Assembly: GCA_944326465.1 (NCBI GenBank) | Contig: CALVEB010000007.1 | Location: forward strand, 24,657 to 88,656 | Direction: 5' to 3' | Length of the DNA stretch: 64,000 nt | Origin: Candidatus Gastranaerophilales bacterium | GTDB taxonomy: Bacteria; Cyanobacteriota; Vampirovibrionia; Gastranaerophilales; Gastranaerophilaceae | Shown: positions 7,782 through 14,693 of the stretch, piece after piece | Layout: each line of letters starts with the position of its first letter | Numbering within the stretch: position 1 is the first letter of the stretch | Program-made: the position numbers and the translations under genes | The notes under the pieces: model-generated | Database searches by the model: none | Seen by the model: the letters and a program-made list of their open reading frames with translations, nothing else | What the model was told of the DNA's origin: nothing

Positions 7782-7814
7782 AAAAGAGTTTCAGAAAATT
7801 TCTGAAACTCTTTT
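7782..7814 (-). terminator. tRNA-Pro terminator supplied by the island
   Basis: A 14-bp perfect stem (7782-7795 with 7801-7814, loop AAATT), followed on the minus strand by T-rich sequence. It differs from the displaced terminator at 5988 but occupies the same place relative to the tRNA end, so the island restored both the tRNA 3' half and a terminator. Confidence 0.8.
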
Positions 7815-7821
7815 AAATAAA

Positions 7822-7898
7822 TGGTCGGGATGACACGATTTGAACGTGCGACCCCCTCGTCCCAAGCGAGGTGCGCTACCAAGCTGCGCCACATCCCG
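7822..7898 (-). tRNA. tRNA-Pro (anticodon UGG)
   Basis: Full cloverleaf on the minus strand: acceptor CGGGATG/CATCCCG, D arm GCGC...GCGC, anticodon stem CCTCG/CGAGG with loop CTTGGGA (anticodon TGG), T arm GCACG/CGTGT with loop TTCAAAT, discriminator A and an encoded CCA. Its 3' half is duplicated at 6017-6061. Confidence 0.97.
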
Positions 7899-8007
7899 AC
7901 AGGTATTAAATTTTCAGAATTGCCGCTTTTCACCGGCACTTCTTAATTTACACCAAACATTTTCTCGCGTCAATAGCTTTATTAAAAATTCGTTAATATA
8001 ACAAAAA

Positions 8008-8026
8008 ATAGAGGCATTGCCTCTAT
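8008..8026 (-). terminator. terminator overlapping rubredoxin stop
   Basis: An 8-bp stem (8008-8015 with 8019-8026, 3-base loop) followed on the minus strand by six T. The stem includes the TAG stop of the rubredoxin gene at 8023-8025, so the gene and its terminator overlap. Confidence 0.75.
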
Positions 8027-8178
8027 TCTTCCCCGTAGCAGCCCTCATCTATCAGTTCAAAACTGTCATGGCCTGCGTAGCATACAGGACATTTCCAATC
8101 CGCCGGCAGGTCATCAAATTTTGTCCCCTCATCGTTCTCATCATATATCCAGCCGCATACTAAACATCTAAACTTCAT
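8023..8178 (-). CDS. rubredoxin
   Basis: A 51-residue one-iron redox protein. Starts [19 protein letters not shown]; the four iron ligands are in CLVCG (Cys5, Cys8) and CPVC (Cys30, Cys33), with the usual aromatic/acidic surroundings ([11 protein letters not shown]). It lacks the short loop found in classical clostridial rubredoxins, as in rubredoxin domains of rubrerythrin-type proteins. A strong AGGAGG lies 6 bases before the ATG. Likely passes electrons to oxygen- or peroxide-reducing enzymes in an anaerobe; no partner gene is adjacent. Too short for many gene callers. Confidence 0.92.
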   Translation of the reverse strand: MKFRCLVCGWIYDENDEGTKFDDLPADWKCPVCYAGHDSFELIDEGCYGEE

Positions 8179-8234
8179 TTTTACCTCCTTTTTTTAACTT
8201 TACTTATTACCTTGTTTTATGTTATAGTCAACTT

Positions 8235-8657
8235 ATGAAACATATATTTGAACAAAAAGTTTTTTATTCTGATACTGACGCCTATGGCGTTGTCTGGCAT
8301 GGGGCGTATCTTCGCTGGCTTGAGATGGGACGCGTTTTCTGGTGCGAAATGGCCGGACACAATCTGGTTGACCTGAAAAATCACGATATTGTCCTTCCCG
8401 TTACCAATTTGAATGTACGCTACAAAAAATCCGCAAGACTTAATGATGAAATTATTATTGAAACCTCTATCGCAAAGTTCAATAACCTCTCGGTTACATT
8501 CAGGCAGGTTATTAAATCAAAAGAAACCGGTGTGGTTTTTATTGAGGCCGAGGTCGATGTCGTTGCTATATCAAATGACGGTAAGCTCTACCGCAGAATG
8601 CCTGAAATTCTTGCTGAAACCTTTGAAAAGGAGATCAAATGTCCGGTACACGCCTGA
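8235..8657 (+). CDS. YbgC/FadM-type acyl-CoA thioesterase
   Basis: 140-residue hotdog-fold protein. YSDTDAYGVVWHGAYLRWLE (residues 11-30) carries the catalytic Asp of the 4-hydroxybenzoyl-CoA thioesterase/YbgC group, followed by LNVRYKKSARLNDEI and a C-terminal strand region. Hydrolyses acyl-CoA thioesters; the substrate is unknown. It overlaps the downstream pseudouridine synthase gene by 19 bases and is divergent from the rubredoxin gene, so it heads a three-gene operon with rluB-like and coaE. Confidence 0.88.
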   Translation: MKHIFEQKVFYSDTDAYGVVWHGAYLRWLEMGRVFWCEMAGHNLVDLKNHDIVLPVTNLNVRYKKSARLNDEIIIETSIAKFNNLSVTFRQVIKSKETGVVFIEAEVDVVAISNDGKLYRRMPEILAETFEKEIKCPVHA

Positions 8658-9370
8658 ATAAATACATCGCCTCATCCGGACTCTGTTCTAGACGCAAAGC
8701 TGACGAGTTAATAGAAAGCGGTGTAGTAAACGTTAACGGTAAAATTGTTAAAGAATTAGGTTTTATTGTTCAAGATAAAGACAAAGTCTTTGTTAATCAA
8801 AAATTAGTCAGACCTTCGCGCCATGAATATTACAGATTTTACAAACCCGCAGGATATATTACAACCTGTGATGATGAAAAAGGCCGTAAAACAATTTATG
8901 ATCTGCTGCCTGATAATATGTTGGGTTTAAAACCTGTAGGACGCCTTGATAAAGATTCTACAGGACTTCTGATACTCACAAATGACGGAGATTTAATTAA
9001 CGAATTAACCCATCCGTCAATTAAAGTTCCAAAGATTTATATTGTAACTGTTGAAGCCAGAGTGCACCCTCACCAATTACAGGAAATGGCTGCCGGTATT
9101 GAAATTGAAAAAGGAAAAGTCGCCTACGCTGATGTTATGGTTTTAGAAGCCGATAACAAGCATACAATGATGCAAATTACACTCTATCAAGGACTGAACA
9201 GACAAATCAGAAAAATGTTTGAACATTTCGGCTATGAAGTTAAATCATTAAAACGCATCCAGCACGCCAATATAACGCTGGACGGGCTTAGGCGCGGTGA
9301 ATTTAAACCGATAAAACCGCAGCAAATTAGAGAATTACGCAACTTCTTAAACAGGATTTCCAACAAATGA
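8639..9370 (+). CDS. rluB: RsuA/RluB-family pseudouridine synthase
   Basis: Isomerises uridine to pseudouridine in rRNA. An S4 RNA-binding domain comes first (RLNKYIASSGLCSRRKADEL), then the catalytic domain with GRLDKDSTGLLILTNDG holding the catalytic Asp (about residue 104), and QGLNRQIRKMFEHFGYEV. Length 243 fits RluB/RsuA. The substrate (16S or 23S) cannot be told from sequence alone. Its stop overlaps the start of coaE by 4 bases (ATGA). Confidence 0.9.
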   Translation: MSGTRLNKYIASSGLCSRRKADELIESGVVNVNGKIVKELGFIVQDKDKVFVNQKLVRPSRHEYYRFYKPAGYITTCDDEKGRKTIYDLLPDNMLGLKPVGRLDKDSTGLLILTNDGDLINELTHPSIKVPKIYIVTVEARVHPHQLQEMAAGIEIEKGKVAYADVMVLEADNKHTMMQITLYQGLNRQIRKMFEHFGYEVKSLKRIQHANITLDGLRRGEFKPIKPQQIRELRNFLNRISNK

Positions 9371-9933
9371 AAATAGCGCTTGCCGGTAATATTGCATCCG
9401 GAAAATCAACCGTTCAGAAAATTTTACACGATTTAGGATACAAAGTTCTTGATACTGATGCTTGCGGGCATGACGCATTAAAACAACCTGATGTTAAAAA
9501 AGCTTTTTCGGATCTGGATATATTTGAAAATGGAGAAATTTCCCGCCCTAAGTTTGGCCGCCTTGTTTTCAAAGAGCCGGAAATAAAACAGAAGTTAGAA
9601 ACTATTGTGCATCCGATTATAAGACAGGAGATTTTAGATTTCTTTGAGCAAAATAAAACCGACAAACTTTTATTTGTCGGTATTCCGCTGGTCTTTGAAG
9701 CGAAAATGGAAAATTTGTTTGATAAAATAATTTTTATCTATGCTGATGATAAAATCCGTCTTAAAAGACTTATCAATCGTAATAATTACACTGAGGAATA
9801 TGCTCTGTTGAGAATCAATTCACAGCTTCCGCAGGAAGAAAAACTCGCCCGCTGTGATTATGTGATTAAAAATAATGATACGGTTGATGAACTCAAGAAA
9901 CTGGTAACAGATTTAGTATCAAAATTACATTAA
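9367..9933 (+). CDS. coaE: dephospho-CoA kinase
   Basis: Last step of CoA synthesis: ATP-dependent phosphorylation of dephospho-CoA. 188 residues with P-loop GNIASGKST (residues 7-15), the TDACGHDAL segment, the VHPIIRQEI motif and the lid-like region RLINRNNYTEEYA. ATGA overlap with the preceding gene shows translational coupling. It converges on the CHAP-like gene with a 4-base overlap of the stop codons. Confidence 0.96.
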   Translation: MKIALAGNIASGKSTVQKILHDLGYKVLDTDACGHDALKQPDVKKAFSDLDIFENGEISRPKFGRLVFKEPEIKQKLETIVHPIIRQEILDFFEQNKTDKLLFVGIPLVFEAKMENLFDKIIFIYADDKIRLKRLINRNNYTEEYALLRINSQLPQEEKLARCDYVIKNNDTVDELKKLVTDLVSKLH

Positions 9934-10808
9934 GCGCTTACCGGAACGAATACTCTTGCATTTGCAGAATCTTTGATATTTCTGTTAACATAATCACTTG
10001 CGGCTTTACCATTGCCCAGTGAAATTTCAATATGTCCGTATTGACTGCTATATCCGGAATCGCCTTGCGGATAAACGATTACACAGCCTGCCGGCAATTT
10101 ATCCACATCTTTCGCGGCAACCTTAACTTCTTTAAAATTAGGATTACTGCTTAATATATCTGCGCACTGGTAAGCGTGTCCGCTCTGATAGCTGCCTAAA
10201 CCTGTTCTTGCTATAGATTCTTTAACTGATTTTGCACAGTAACCGGTTGATTTTGAACCTGCATGGCTTAATGCATCTTGAGCCAACGCCATACCTTTTT
10301 GCTGGTCATAACCGACCTGACTTAATTCAGGTAATTTATTTTTGTCACTTACTTTAACTTTTCGTTTCTTGAATGGATTTAATTTACTCCAGTCTATTTT
10401 TTTAACTTTAGCTTCTGTTCTGTGATATCCTGTATTGAGTCCTGTTGATGTATTTGTTGTAGTTGAAACCATACCGGCCATAGCTAAAGGATTAGTAAGA
10501 TCGCCGAATGCAGGATACGGTTGATAATTCATAACCGGCTGGTATACAGGCTGAGGATATTGATAAACAGGCATTGGCTGTGTATAAACAGGCTGCTGAT
10601 AAAAAATATTGTTGTTATTATTACCAAGTCCCATCATTGAGAACAGAGCATTGCCTGTTGCCTGCCCCAGTGCAAACATGCCCATACCGTAAAATACAGA
10701 ATTATAATAAGGCATACACATCGGCATCATCGGTCTGAAATGGTGAAAATGATGCGGTCTAAAAGAAGGCATGCAATTTATATTTATGCTTCTGTAAAAG
10801 ACTGACAT
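9930..10808 (-). CDS. CHAP/NlpC-like protein with Met/His/Tyr-rich N-terminus
   Basis: 292 residues. The first ~100 are low complexity, rich in His, Met, Pro, Tyr and Gln (HHFHHFRPMMPMCMPYY; YQYPQPVYQPVMNYQPYP). A basic linker follows (KLNPFKKRKVKV), then a C-terminal CHAP-like fold with GYCAKSVKESIARTG (Cys191) and YGHIEISLGNG (His259). This Cys-His arrangement is typical of peptidoglycan amidases/endopeptidases. There is no classical signal peptide, so its route to the wall, if any, is unclear. Catalytic assignment is by motif only. Confidence 0.65.
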   Translation of the reverse strand: MSVFYRSININCMPSFRPHHFHHFRPMMPMCMPYYNSVFYGMGMFALGQATGNALFSMMGLGNNNNNIFYQQPVYTQPMPVYQYPQPVYQPVMNYQPYPAFGDLTNPLAMAGMVSTTTNTSTGLNTGYHRTEAKVKKIDWSKLNPFKKRKVKVSDKNKLPELSQVGYDQQKGMALAQDALSHAGSKSTGYCAKSVKESIARTGLGSYQSGHAYQCADILSSNPNFKEVKVAAKDVDKLPAGCVIVYPQGDSGYSSQYGHIEISLGNGKAASDYVNRNIKDSANARVFVPVSA

Positions 10809-10915
10809 GATTATTTAATCCCCTTAAATTTCCCCTGTATTTATATAAAGATTTTTGCCGCTGAAAAATTGCCCAACATGTAAAGATTTGTTAACTAAAA
10901 TAAACTACACCCGCC

Positions 10916-10944
10916 TTGAATTTTATGCAATCGTTTGTTATAAT
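10916..10944 (+). promoter_or_regulatory. promoter of the ParD/ParE pair
   Basis: TTGAAT (10916-10921) and TATAAT (10939-10944) with a 17-base spacer, about 38 bases before the ATG at 10982. AGGAG lies 6-10 bases before that start. Confidence 0.7.
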
Positions 10945-10981
10945 ATGAGTGTATAAGTGTAATTAAATTAGGAGTAACTCC

Positions 10982-11233
10982 ATGGAGATATCAATATCTT
11001 TAAGCAGTGATTTTGATAAATTTATAAAAGAACAAATGGAAACAGGATTGTATAATTCAGTAAACGATATAATTCAGGAAGCTATGACTCTTTTAGTAAA
11101 AAGAAAAGCTGTTCAGCAGGAAGAACTGACTGCTCTTATTGCTGAACTTGAAAAAGGAGAAGAAGATATAAAAGCCGGACGTTACAGCGATGCAGATGAA
11201 TTCTTTCAGGAACTAATATCTGAATATGAATAA
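10982..11233 (+). CDS. ParD-like antitoxin
   Basis: 83 residues with a ribbon-helix-helix N-terminus (MEISISLSSDFDKFIKEQME, GLYNSVNDIIQEAMTLL) and an acidic C-terminal tail expected to wrap the toxin. Resembles the ParD/CC2985 family. It overlaps the toxin gene by 8 bases and probably represses its own promoter at 10916-10944. Confidence 0.88.
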   Translation: MEISISLSSDFDKFIKEQMETGLYNSVNDIIQEAMTLLVKRKAVQQEELTALIAELEKGEEDIKAGRYSDADEFFQELISEYE

Positions 11234-11525
11234 AGTGAAATTAAATATTACTGATCAAGCAAAATCAGATATAAGACTAATTGCAAAATTTATTGCAAAA
11301 GATAATAAAATAGCCGCAAAAAATACATCTACATTATTGTATAAACAATGTAAAGATTTAGCTATGTATCCCAAATTAGGTTCTCTGAGGTCTGATTTTA
11401 CTTATAAAGATTTTAGATTTAGCATAGTTAAAAAACGTTATGTTATAGCATACAAAGTAGATGGGAACAATTTATACATATCCAGAGTTTTCAGTGTTTA
11501 TCAGGATATTTGCAGCTTTTTCTAA
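11226..11525 (+). CDS. ParE/RelE-superfamily toxin
   Basis: 99 residues with family blocks LNITDQAKSDIRLIAKFIAK, DLAMYPKLGSLR, RYVIAYKVDGNNLYISRVF and a Gln/Asp near the end. ParE members inhibit gyrase; RelE members cleave mRNA; which applies cannot be read here, though pairing with a ParD-like antitoxin favours ParE. Second gene of the pair. Confidence 0.87.
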   Translation: MNKVKLNITDQAKSDIRLIAKFIAKDNKIAAKNTSTLLYKQCKDLAMYPKLGSLRSDFTYKDFRFSIVKKRYVIAYKVDGNNLYISRVFSVYQDICSFF

Positions 11526-11563
11526 TATTTGTTGTATTTAGCTTTTAATGCTATAATTTTGTT

Positions 11564-12718
11564 ATGAAGAAGTTAATCGCAATACTGTTAATACTCGTTT
11601 TTAATCTGAATACACTACTGGTGAGTGCAGAAACACTTCAAGGCGGTGTAGAAAAGACTGATACCTATGAACAGCAGCTGCAGAAAGAACTCTTTACCGG
11701 CGAAGTTGAAACTCTTGAGAAAAAAGACGTTATCAAAATGACGGTTTCTCAGGTTCTGGATGCAAATGTCAGTATGGAAGGCGATGAGTTTTTTGCAGAA
11801 GTAACAAGCGAAGTGGCAGGAGATAAAGGCGTTATAATTCCTAAAGGAACTATTGCACACGGTAAGATAACTCAGAGTGTTGATCCTAAAAGTTTAGGGC
11901 GTTCAGGCTGGATAGAATTGGATTTTGATTATCTTATAACCCCTGACGGCCGCGAAATTCCGATAGAGGGCAAAATGTCAACCAAACTTCATCCCGTAGC
12001 TGAAGCCACAAAAATAATTGCACAGGATGTCGGCTATACTGTCGCGGGCGGCGCTGTAGGCGGTCTTATGGCCTTAAATTGGCTCGGGTTAGAGGCTGCA
12101 ATTGCATCTCAAGGATATACACTTGCAGGCGGCGCTGCCATAGGAAGCGCTGTAGGTTTAGGTATGGCACTGCTTAGAAAAGGCCACGATGTCCTCATTG
12201 CCCCGGGAGATGAAATAAGAGTAAAAATTAATACAAATGTTCCCCTTCCTGTTTACCGCGAAGAAGCATTACAGCAGCACGAATTGTTTTATCCGGGACT
12301 GGATATTTTGATAAGCAATATCACGCATGAAGAAGATCCTTTCGGCGAACTAAATACTATTACGTTAACCGTTATGATCTCAAATATGTCAGATAAAACC
12401 TTCTCCGGACTGGATATGGCCCTTGTAAACGATTACAATTCGGTTTTTCGTCCGTCAATTTTCGGTGATACAAAATTGATGTTTAAACAGATTAAGCCCG
12501 GTGATAAAATAGCCGGACGTGTATCGTTTTCTGTTGACAATATAGACAGAAGTTTCTGGCTTACATTTTATGACAGGCGCAACGGCACGGCTTTATCCAA
12601 AATCTCTATTGATAACGCCTACCGCAACATACCTAAAAAGTCAAAGAAAAAAAATGAAAAAGCACGCAAGGCAAAACGTAATTATAAAAAAGAACCTGAT
12701 TTGTTTAATGTAGATTAA
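11564..12718 (+). CDS. exported TrbI-like beta-domain protein (paralogue 1 of 3)
   Basis: 384 residues. A signal peptide is visible (MKKLIAILLILVFNLNTLLV, cut near SAE). The centre has the pattern GTIAHGKITQSVDPKSLGR...ITPDGREIPIEG, then a glycine-rich hydrophobic pair (about 155-205), then a strand-rich domain and a very basic tail (KKSKKKNEKARKAKRNYKK). The central part recurs in 36472-37338 and, more weakly, in 19899-20540. It recalls the C-terminal domain of TrbI/VirB10-type proteins, but no conjugation genes are present. Probably a periplasmic or envelope-bound structural protein. Confidence 0.5.
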   Translation: MKKLIAILLILVFNLNTLLVSAETLQGGVEKTDTYEQQLQKELFTGEVETLEKKDVIKMTVSQVLDANVSMEGDEFFAEVTSEVAGDKGVIIPKGTIAHGKITQSVDPKSLGRSGWIELDFDYLITPDGREIPIEGKMSTKLHPVAEATKIIAQDVGYTVAGGAVGGLMALNWLGLEAAIASQGYTLAGGAAIGSAVGLGMALLRKGHDVLIAPGDEIRVKINTNVPLPVYREEALQQHELFYPGLDILISNITHEEDPFGELNTITLTVMISNMSDKTFSGLDMALVNDYNSVFRPSIFGDTKLMFKQIKPGDKIAGRVSFSVDNIDRSFWLTFYDRRNGTALSKISIDNAYRNIPKKSKKKNEKARKAKRNYKKEPDLFNVD

Positions 12719-12814
12719 ATTTATGTAAATTTTACCTGAAACAGGGTTGAAAAAAATCTTTTTTATGTTACATTTATAGTAATGATATATTAAAAAGAAA
12801 GTAGAGGAATTTAT

Positions 12815-13159
12815 ATGGCATGCGGCAGTCTTGAAATTGATATTTTAAACTCAATTTGGAGAATGACAGAAGAAAGCGAAGACAGAGATATTTCTATCCA
12901 GAATATTGTTGATGATCTGTCTGCGAACGGGATAGAAAGAGCTTATACAACAATCAAAACAGTAATGGACAGGTTGACCGTAAAAAGCATCCTTGTTCGA
13001 TACAAAGTAGGTAAAAAATTCTTTTATAAAGCAACAATGAATAAAAACGAAATGGCAAAAGAATCCGTTAAAGAAATAACCGAACAATTTTTTGAAGGTA
13101 ATTATATTAAATTATTGCATTTTGTTGAAAAAGAATGTGATGCTTTGTTAGTTAAATAA
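12815..13159 (+). CDS. BlaI/MecI/CopY-family repressor-like regulator
   Basis: 114 residues with a winged helix: ILNSIWRM...ISIQNIVDDL...RAYTTIKTVMDRLTVKSIL, the pattern of BlaI/CopY proteins, ending in a dimerisation helix. No BlaR1-type sensor protease is next to it. It precedes an unknown 130-aa gene by 2 bases, so the two are co-transcribed, possibly together with the exported protein at 13570. Confidence 0.8.
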   Translation: MACGSLEIDILNSIWRMTEESEDRDISIQNIVDDLSANGIERAYTTIKTVMDRLTVKSILVRYKVGKKFFYKATMNKNEMAKESVKEITEQFFEGNYIKLLHFVEKECDALLVK

Positions 13160-13161
13160 TA

Positions 13162-13554
13162 ATGGTTGATAAAAAGGCGAAAAAGCAATTAAGATTAGAA
13201 GAGCGGAAATATGTTGCCGAACTTATCCGTTATGTTTTGATAGGTAATATAACAGTAAGAGATGCATTGCTCAATTATCCGCGCCGTACAAGCAGCGACG
13301 AGAGTCTTGCGGCTGCTTATCATGCACTTATTCACTATGAAGCTGATGAAGATTTACGCGCACGCGATGCATTATACAAAGAAGAACAGGATGATTATCT
13401 GGAACTCCTTGCTCACATACTTGAAAACGGAGAAGATTTACCGGATAATATAATTAAGAACTACAAAAAATATTATAAGTCTGCCAACATTCCCAACGGG
13501 AATGATACAACAGGAGTGATAAAAAGCTTTTTACGCTTTTTGAATATTAGTTAA
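13162..13554 (+). CDS. conserved-looking hypothetical cytoplasmic protein
   Basis: 130 residues, highly charged and helical (RLEERKYVAELIRYVLIGN; LAAAYHALIHYEADEDLRAR), with no signal peptide or membrane segment. Starts 2 bases after the BlaI-type gene and ends 15 bases before the next exported protein gene. No family recognised; could be an adaptor of the regulator. Confidence 0.6.
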   Translation: MVDKKAKKQLRLEERKYVAELIRYVLIGNITVRDALLNYPRRTSSDESLAAAYHALIHYEADEDLRARDALYKEEQDDYLELLAHILENGEDLPDNIIKNYKKYYKSANIPNGNDTTGVIKSFLRFLNIS

Positions 13555-13569
13555 ATAGGAGAATTTAAA

Positions 13570-14604
13570 ATGAAAAAGGTATTACTCACGTTATTAACAC
13601 TGTTAATGGTAAACTCGGCGGTGTTTGCATTTCCTTTCTTTAAGAAAGACACAACTCTTACGACAGTACCGTTATTCACAACAGAAACTAAAGCTGAAAA
13701 TACTGTCTGGGTGGGAACATTCCAGCTTGTATGGAATGATTTAATGAATGATATTGTCCGCGGCGAAGTTTTTCTTGAAGGCGGCAATGATGATATCGTT
13801 AAAGGTCTGAACAGACAAGCTTTCAAATCTTCTATGATAAGTGAGAATTCTTATTACAAAACTCACGGACTCACCACTACAACCCTGCGCGATTCCATCA
13901 ATACTGCATTAATGGAAAAGTTTAATGAAACAAGTGATCTGCTGGCAATGGTTGACTGGAACGGGCGTGACTATCTTTTATATGCAATGTTAAAGAAAGA
14001 TTTTCAGTTCCCTTATGTTTATGACAAGTTGCCCCCTGCTAAATTCGGAAGTTCTAAGGAAAAAGTCAAATATTTCGGGATTAACGACAAGAGTGACAAG
14101 GGGCTGCGTGAAACAGTTGACGTGCTCTTCTATAACTCAAAAAATGATTTTGCTGTAATACTCAATACAAAAGATAAAAATGATTTAGTATTACTCTATC
14201 GCACAAATGATAAACTCTCACTGGCAGAAGCCTACAGACAGATGCTGGAAAAATCATTTGAATACGAAGGTGATAAAACTTTCAAAAAAGATGATGAGTT
14301 AAAAATTCCGTTTATAAAATTCAAAAACGACTATACATATAAAAATTTAACAAACAAAAAAATTAAAGGTACTGATTTTACAATTGGTTCAGCAATGCAG
14401 ACCGTTGACTTTAACCTAGATAACAAAGGGGTTAAGTTAAAAAGTGAAGCTGCCCTGATAATGAAGATGTCAATGGTATTGCCTGAAAAAGAAGAAGCAA
14501 GAGAATTTAATTTTGACGACAATTTCTATTTATTTCTTCAAGAAAACATGAACGCCCCTTACTTTGCTATGAAAGTGGGTGAGGTTACAGGCATTAATAA
14601 GTAA
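13570..14604 (+). CDS. exported protein, possibly serpin-like
   Basis: 344 residues with a clear signal peptide (cut near VFA-FPFF). The C-terminal part follows the order seen in serpins: a DELKIPFIKFKN segment, a stretch ending NLDNKGVKLKSEAALIM that resembles the hinge/reactive-loop region, FNFDDNFYLFLQENMNAPYF and VGEVTGI. The family usually has about 370 residues. The similarity is judged by eye and is tentative; the hinge lacks the usual run of small residues of inhibitory serpins. Otherwise an unknown envelope protein. AGGAG precedes the ATG. Confidence 0.5.
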   Translation: MKKVLLTLLTLLMVNSAVFAFPFFKKDTTLTTVPLFTTETKAENTVWVGTFQLVWNDLMNDIVRGEVFLEGGNDDIVKGLNRQAFKSSMISENSYYKTHGLTTTTLRDSINTALMEKFNETSDLLAMVDWNGRDYLLYAMLKKDFQFPYVYDKLPPAKFGSSKEKVKYFGINDKSDKGLRETVDVLFYNSKNDFAVILNTKDKNDLVLLYRTNDKLSLAEAYRQMLEKSFEYEGDKTFKKDDELKIPFIKFKNDYTYKNLTNKKIKGTDFTIGSAMQTVDFNLDNKGVKLKSEAALIMKMSMVLPEKEEAREFNFDDNFYLFLQENMNAPYFAMKVGEVTGINK

Positions 14605-14614
14605 AACAGACAAT

Positions 14615-14640
14615 AAGGCGCGGGCAAAAGCCCGCGCCTT
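14615..14640 (+). terminator. terminator for the 12.8-14.6 kb operon
   Basis: 11-bp GC-rich stem (14615-14625 with 14630-14640, loop AAAA) followed by TTATT on the plus strand. Confidence 0.85.
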
Positions 14641-14650
14641 TATTCATATA

Positions 14651-14683
14651 AAACAACGGGCGGGTAATACCCGCCCGTTGTTT
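14651..14683. terminator. bidirectional terminator between convergent genes
   Basis: 15-bp perfect stem (14651-14665 with 14669-14683, loop AAT), A-rich on one side and T-rich on the other. It serves lysS from the right and backs up the previous hairpin from the left. Confidence 0.85.
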
Positions 14684-14693
14684 TTCTAATATT

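Larger units (their letters stand above)
6017..7866. mobile_element. tRNA-Pro-bounded micro-island (integrase-less)
   Basis: A 1.85 kb segment flanked by direct copies of the tRNA-Pro 3' half (6017-6061 and 7822-7866). It contains a DinD/BRO-like gene, an overlapping micropeptide gene, two small remnant frames and a new terminator for the tRNA. No integrase is present. It is either the remnant of a larger integrative element after internal deletion, or a small cassette mobilised in trans. Confidence 0.7.

Noticed and set aside
11564..12718. Conjugation gene cluster
   Set aside because: TrbI-like similarity is limited to a domain, and there are no ATPases, relaxase or other transfer genes.
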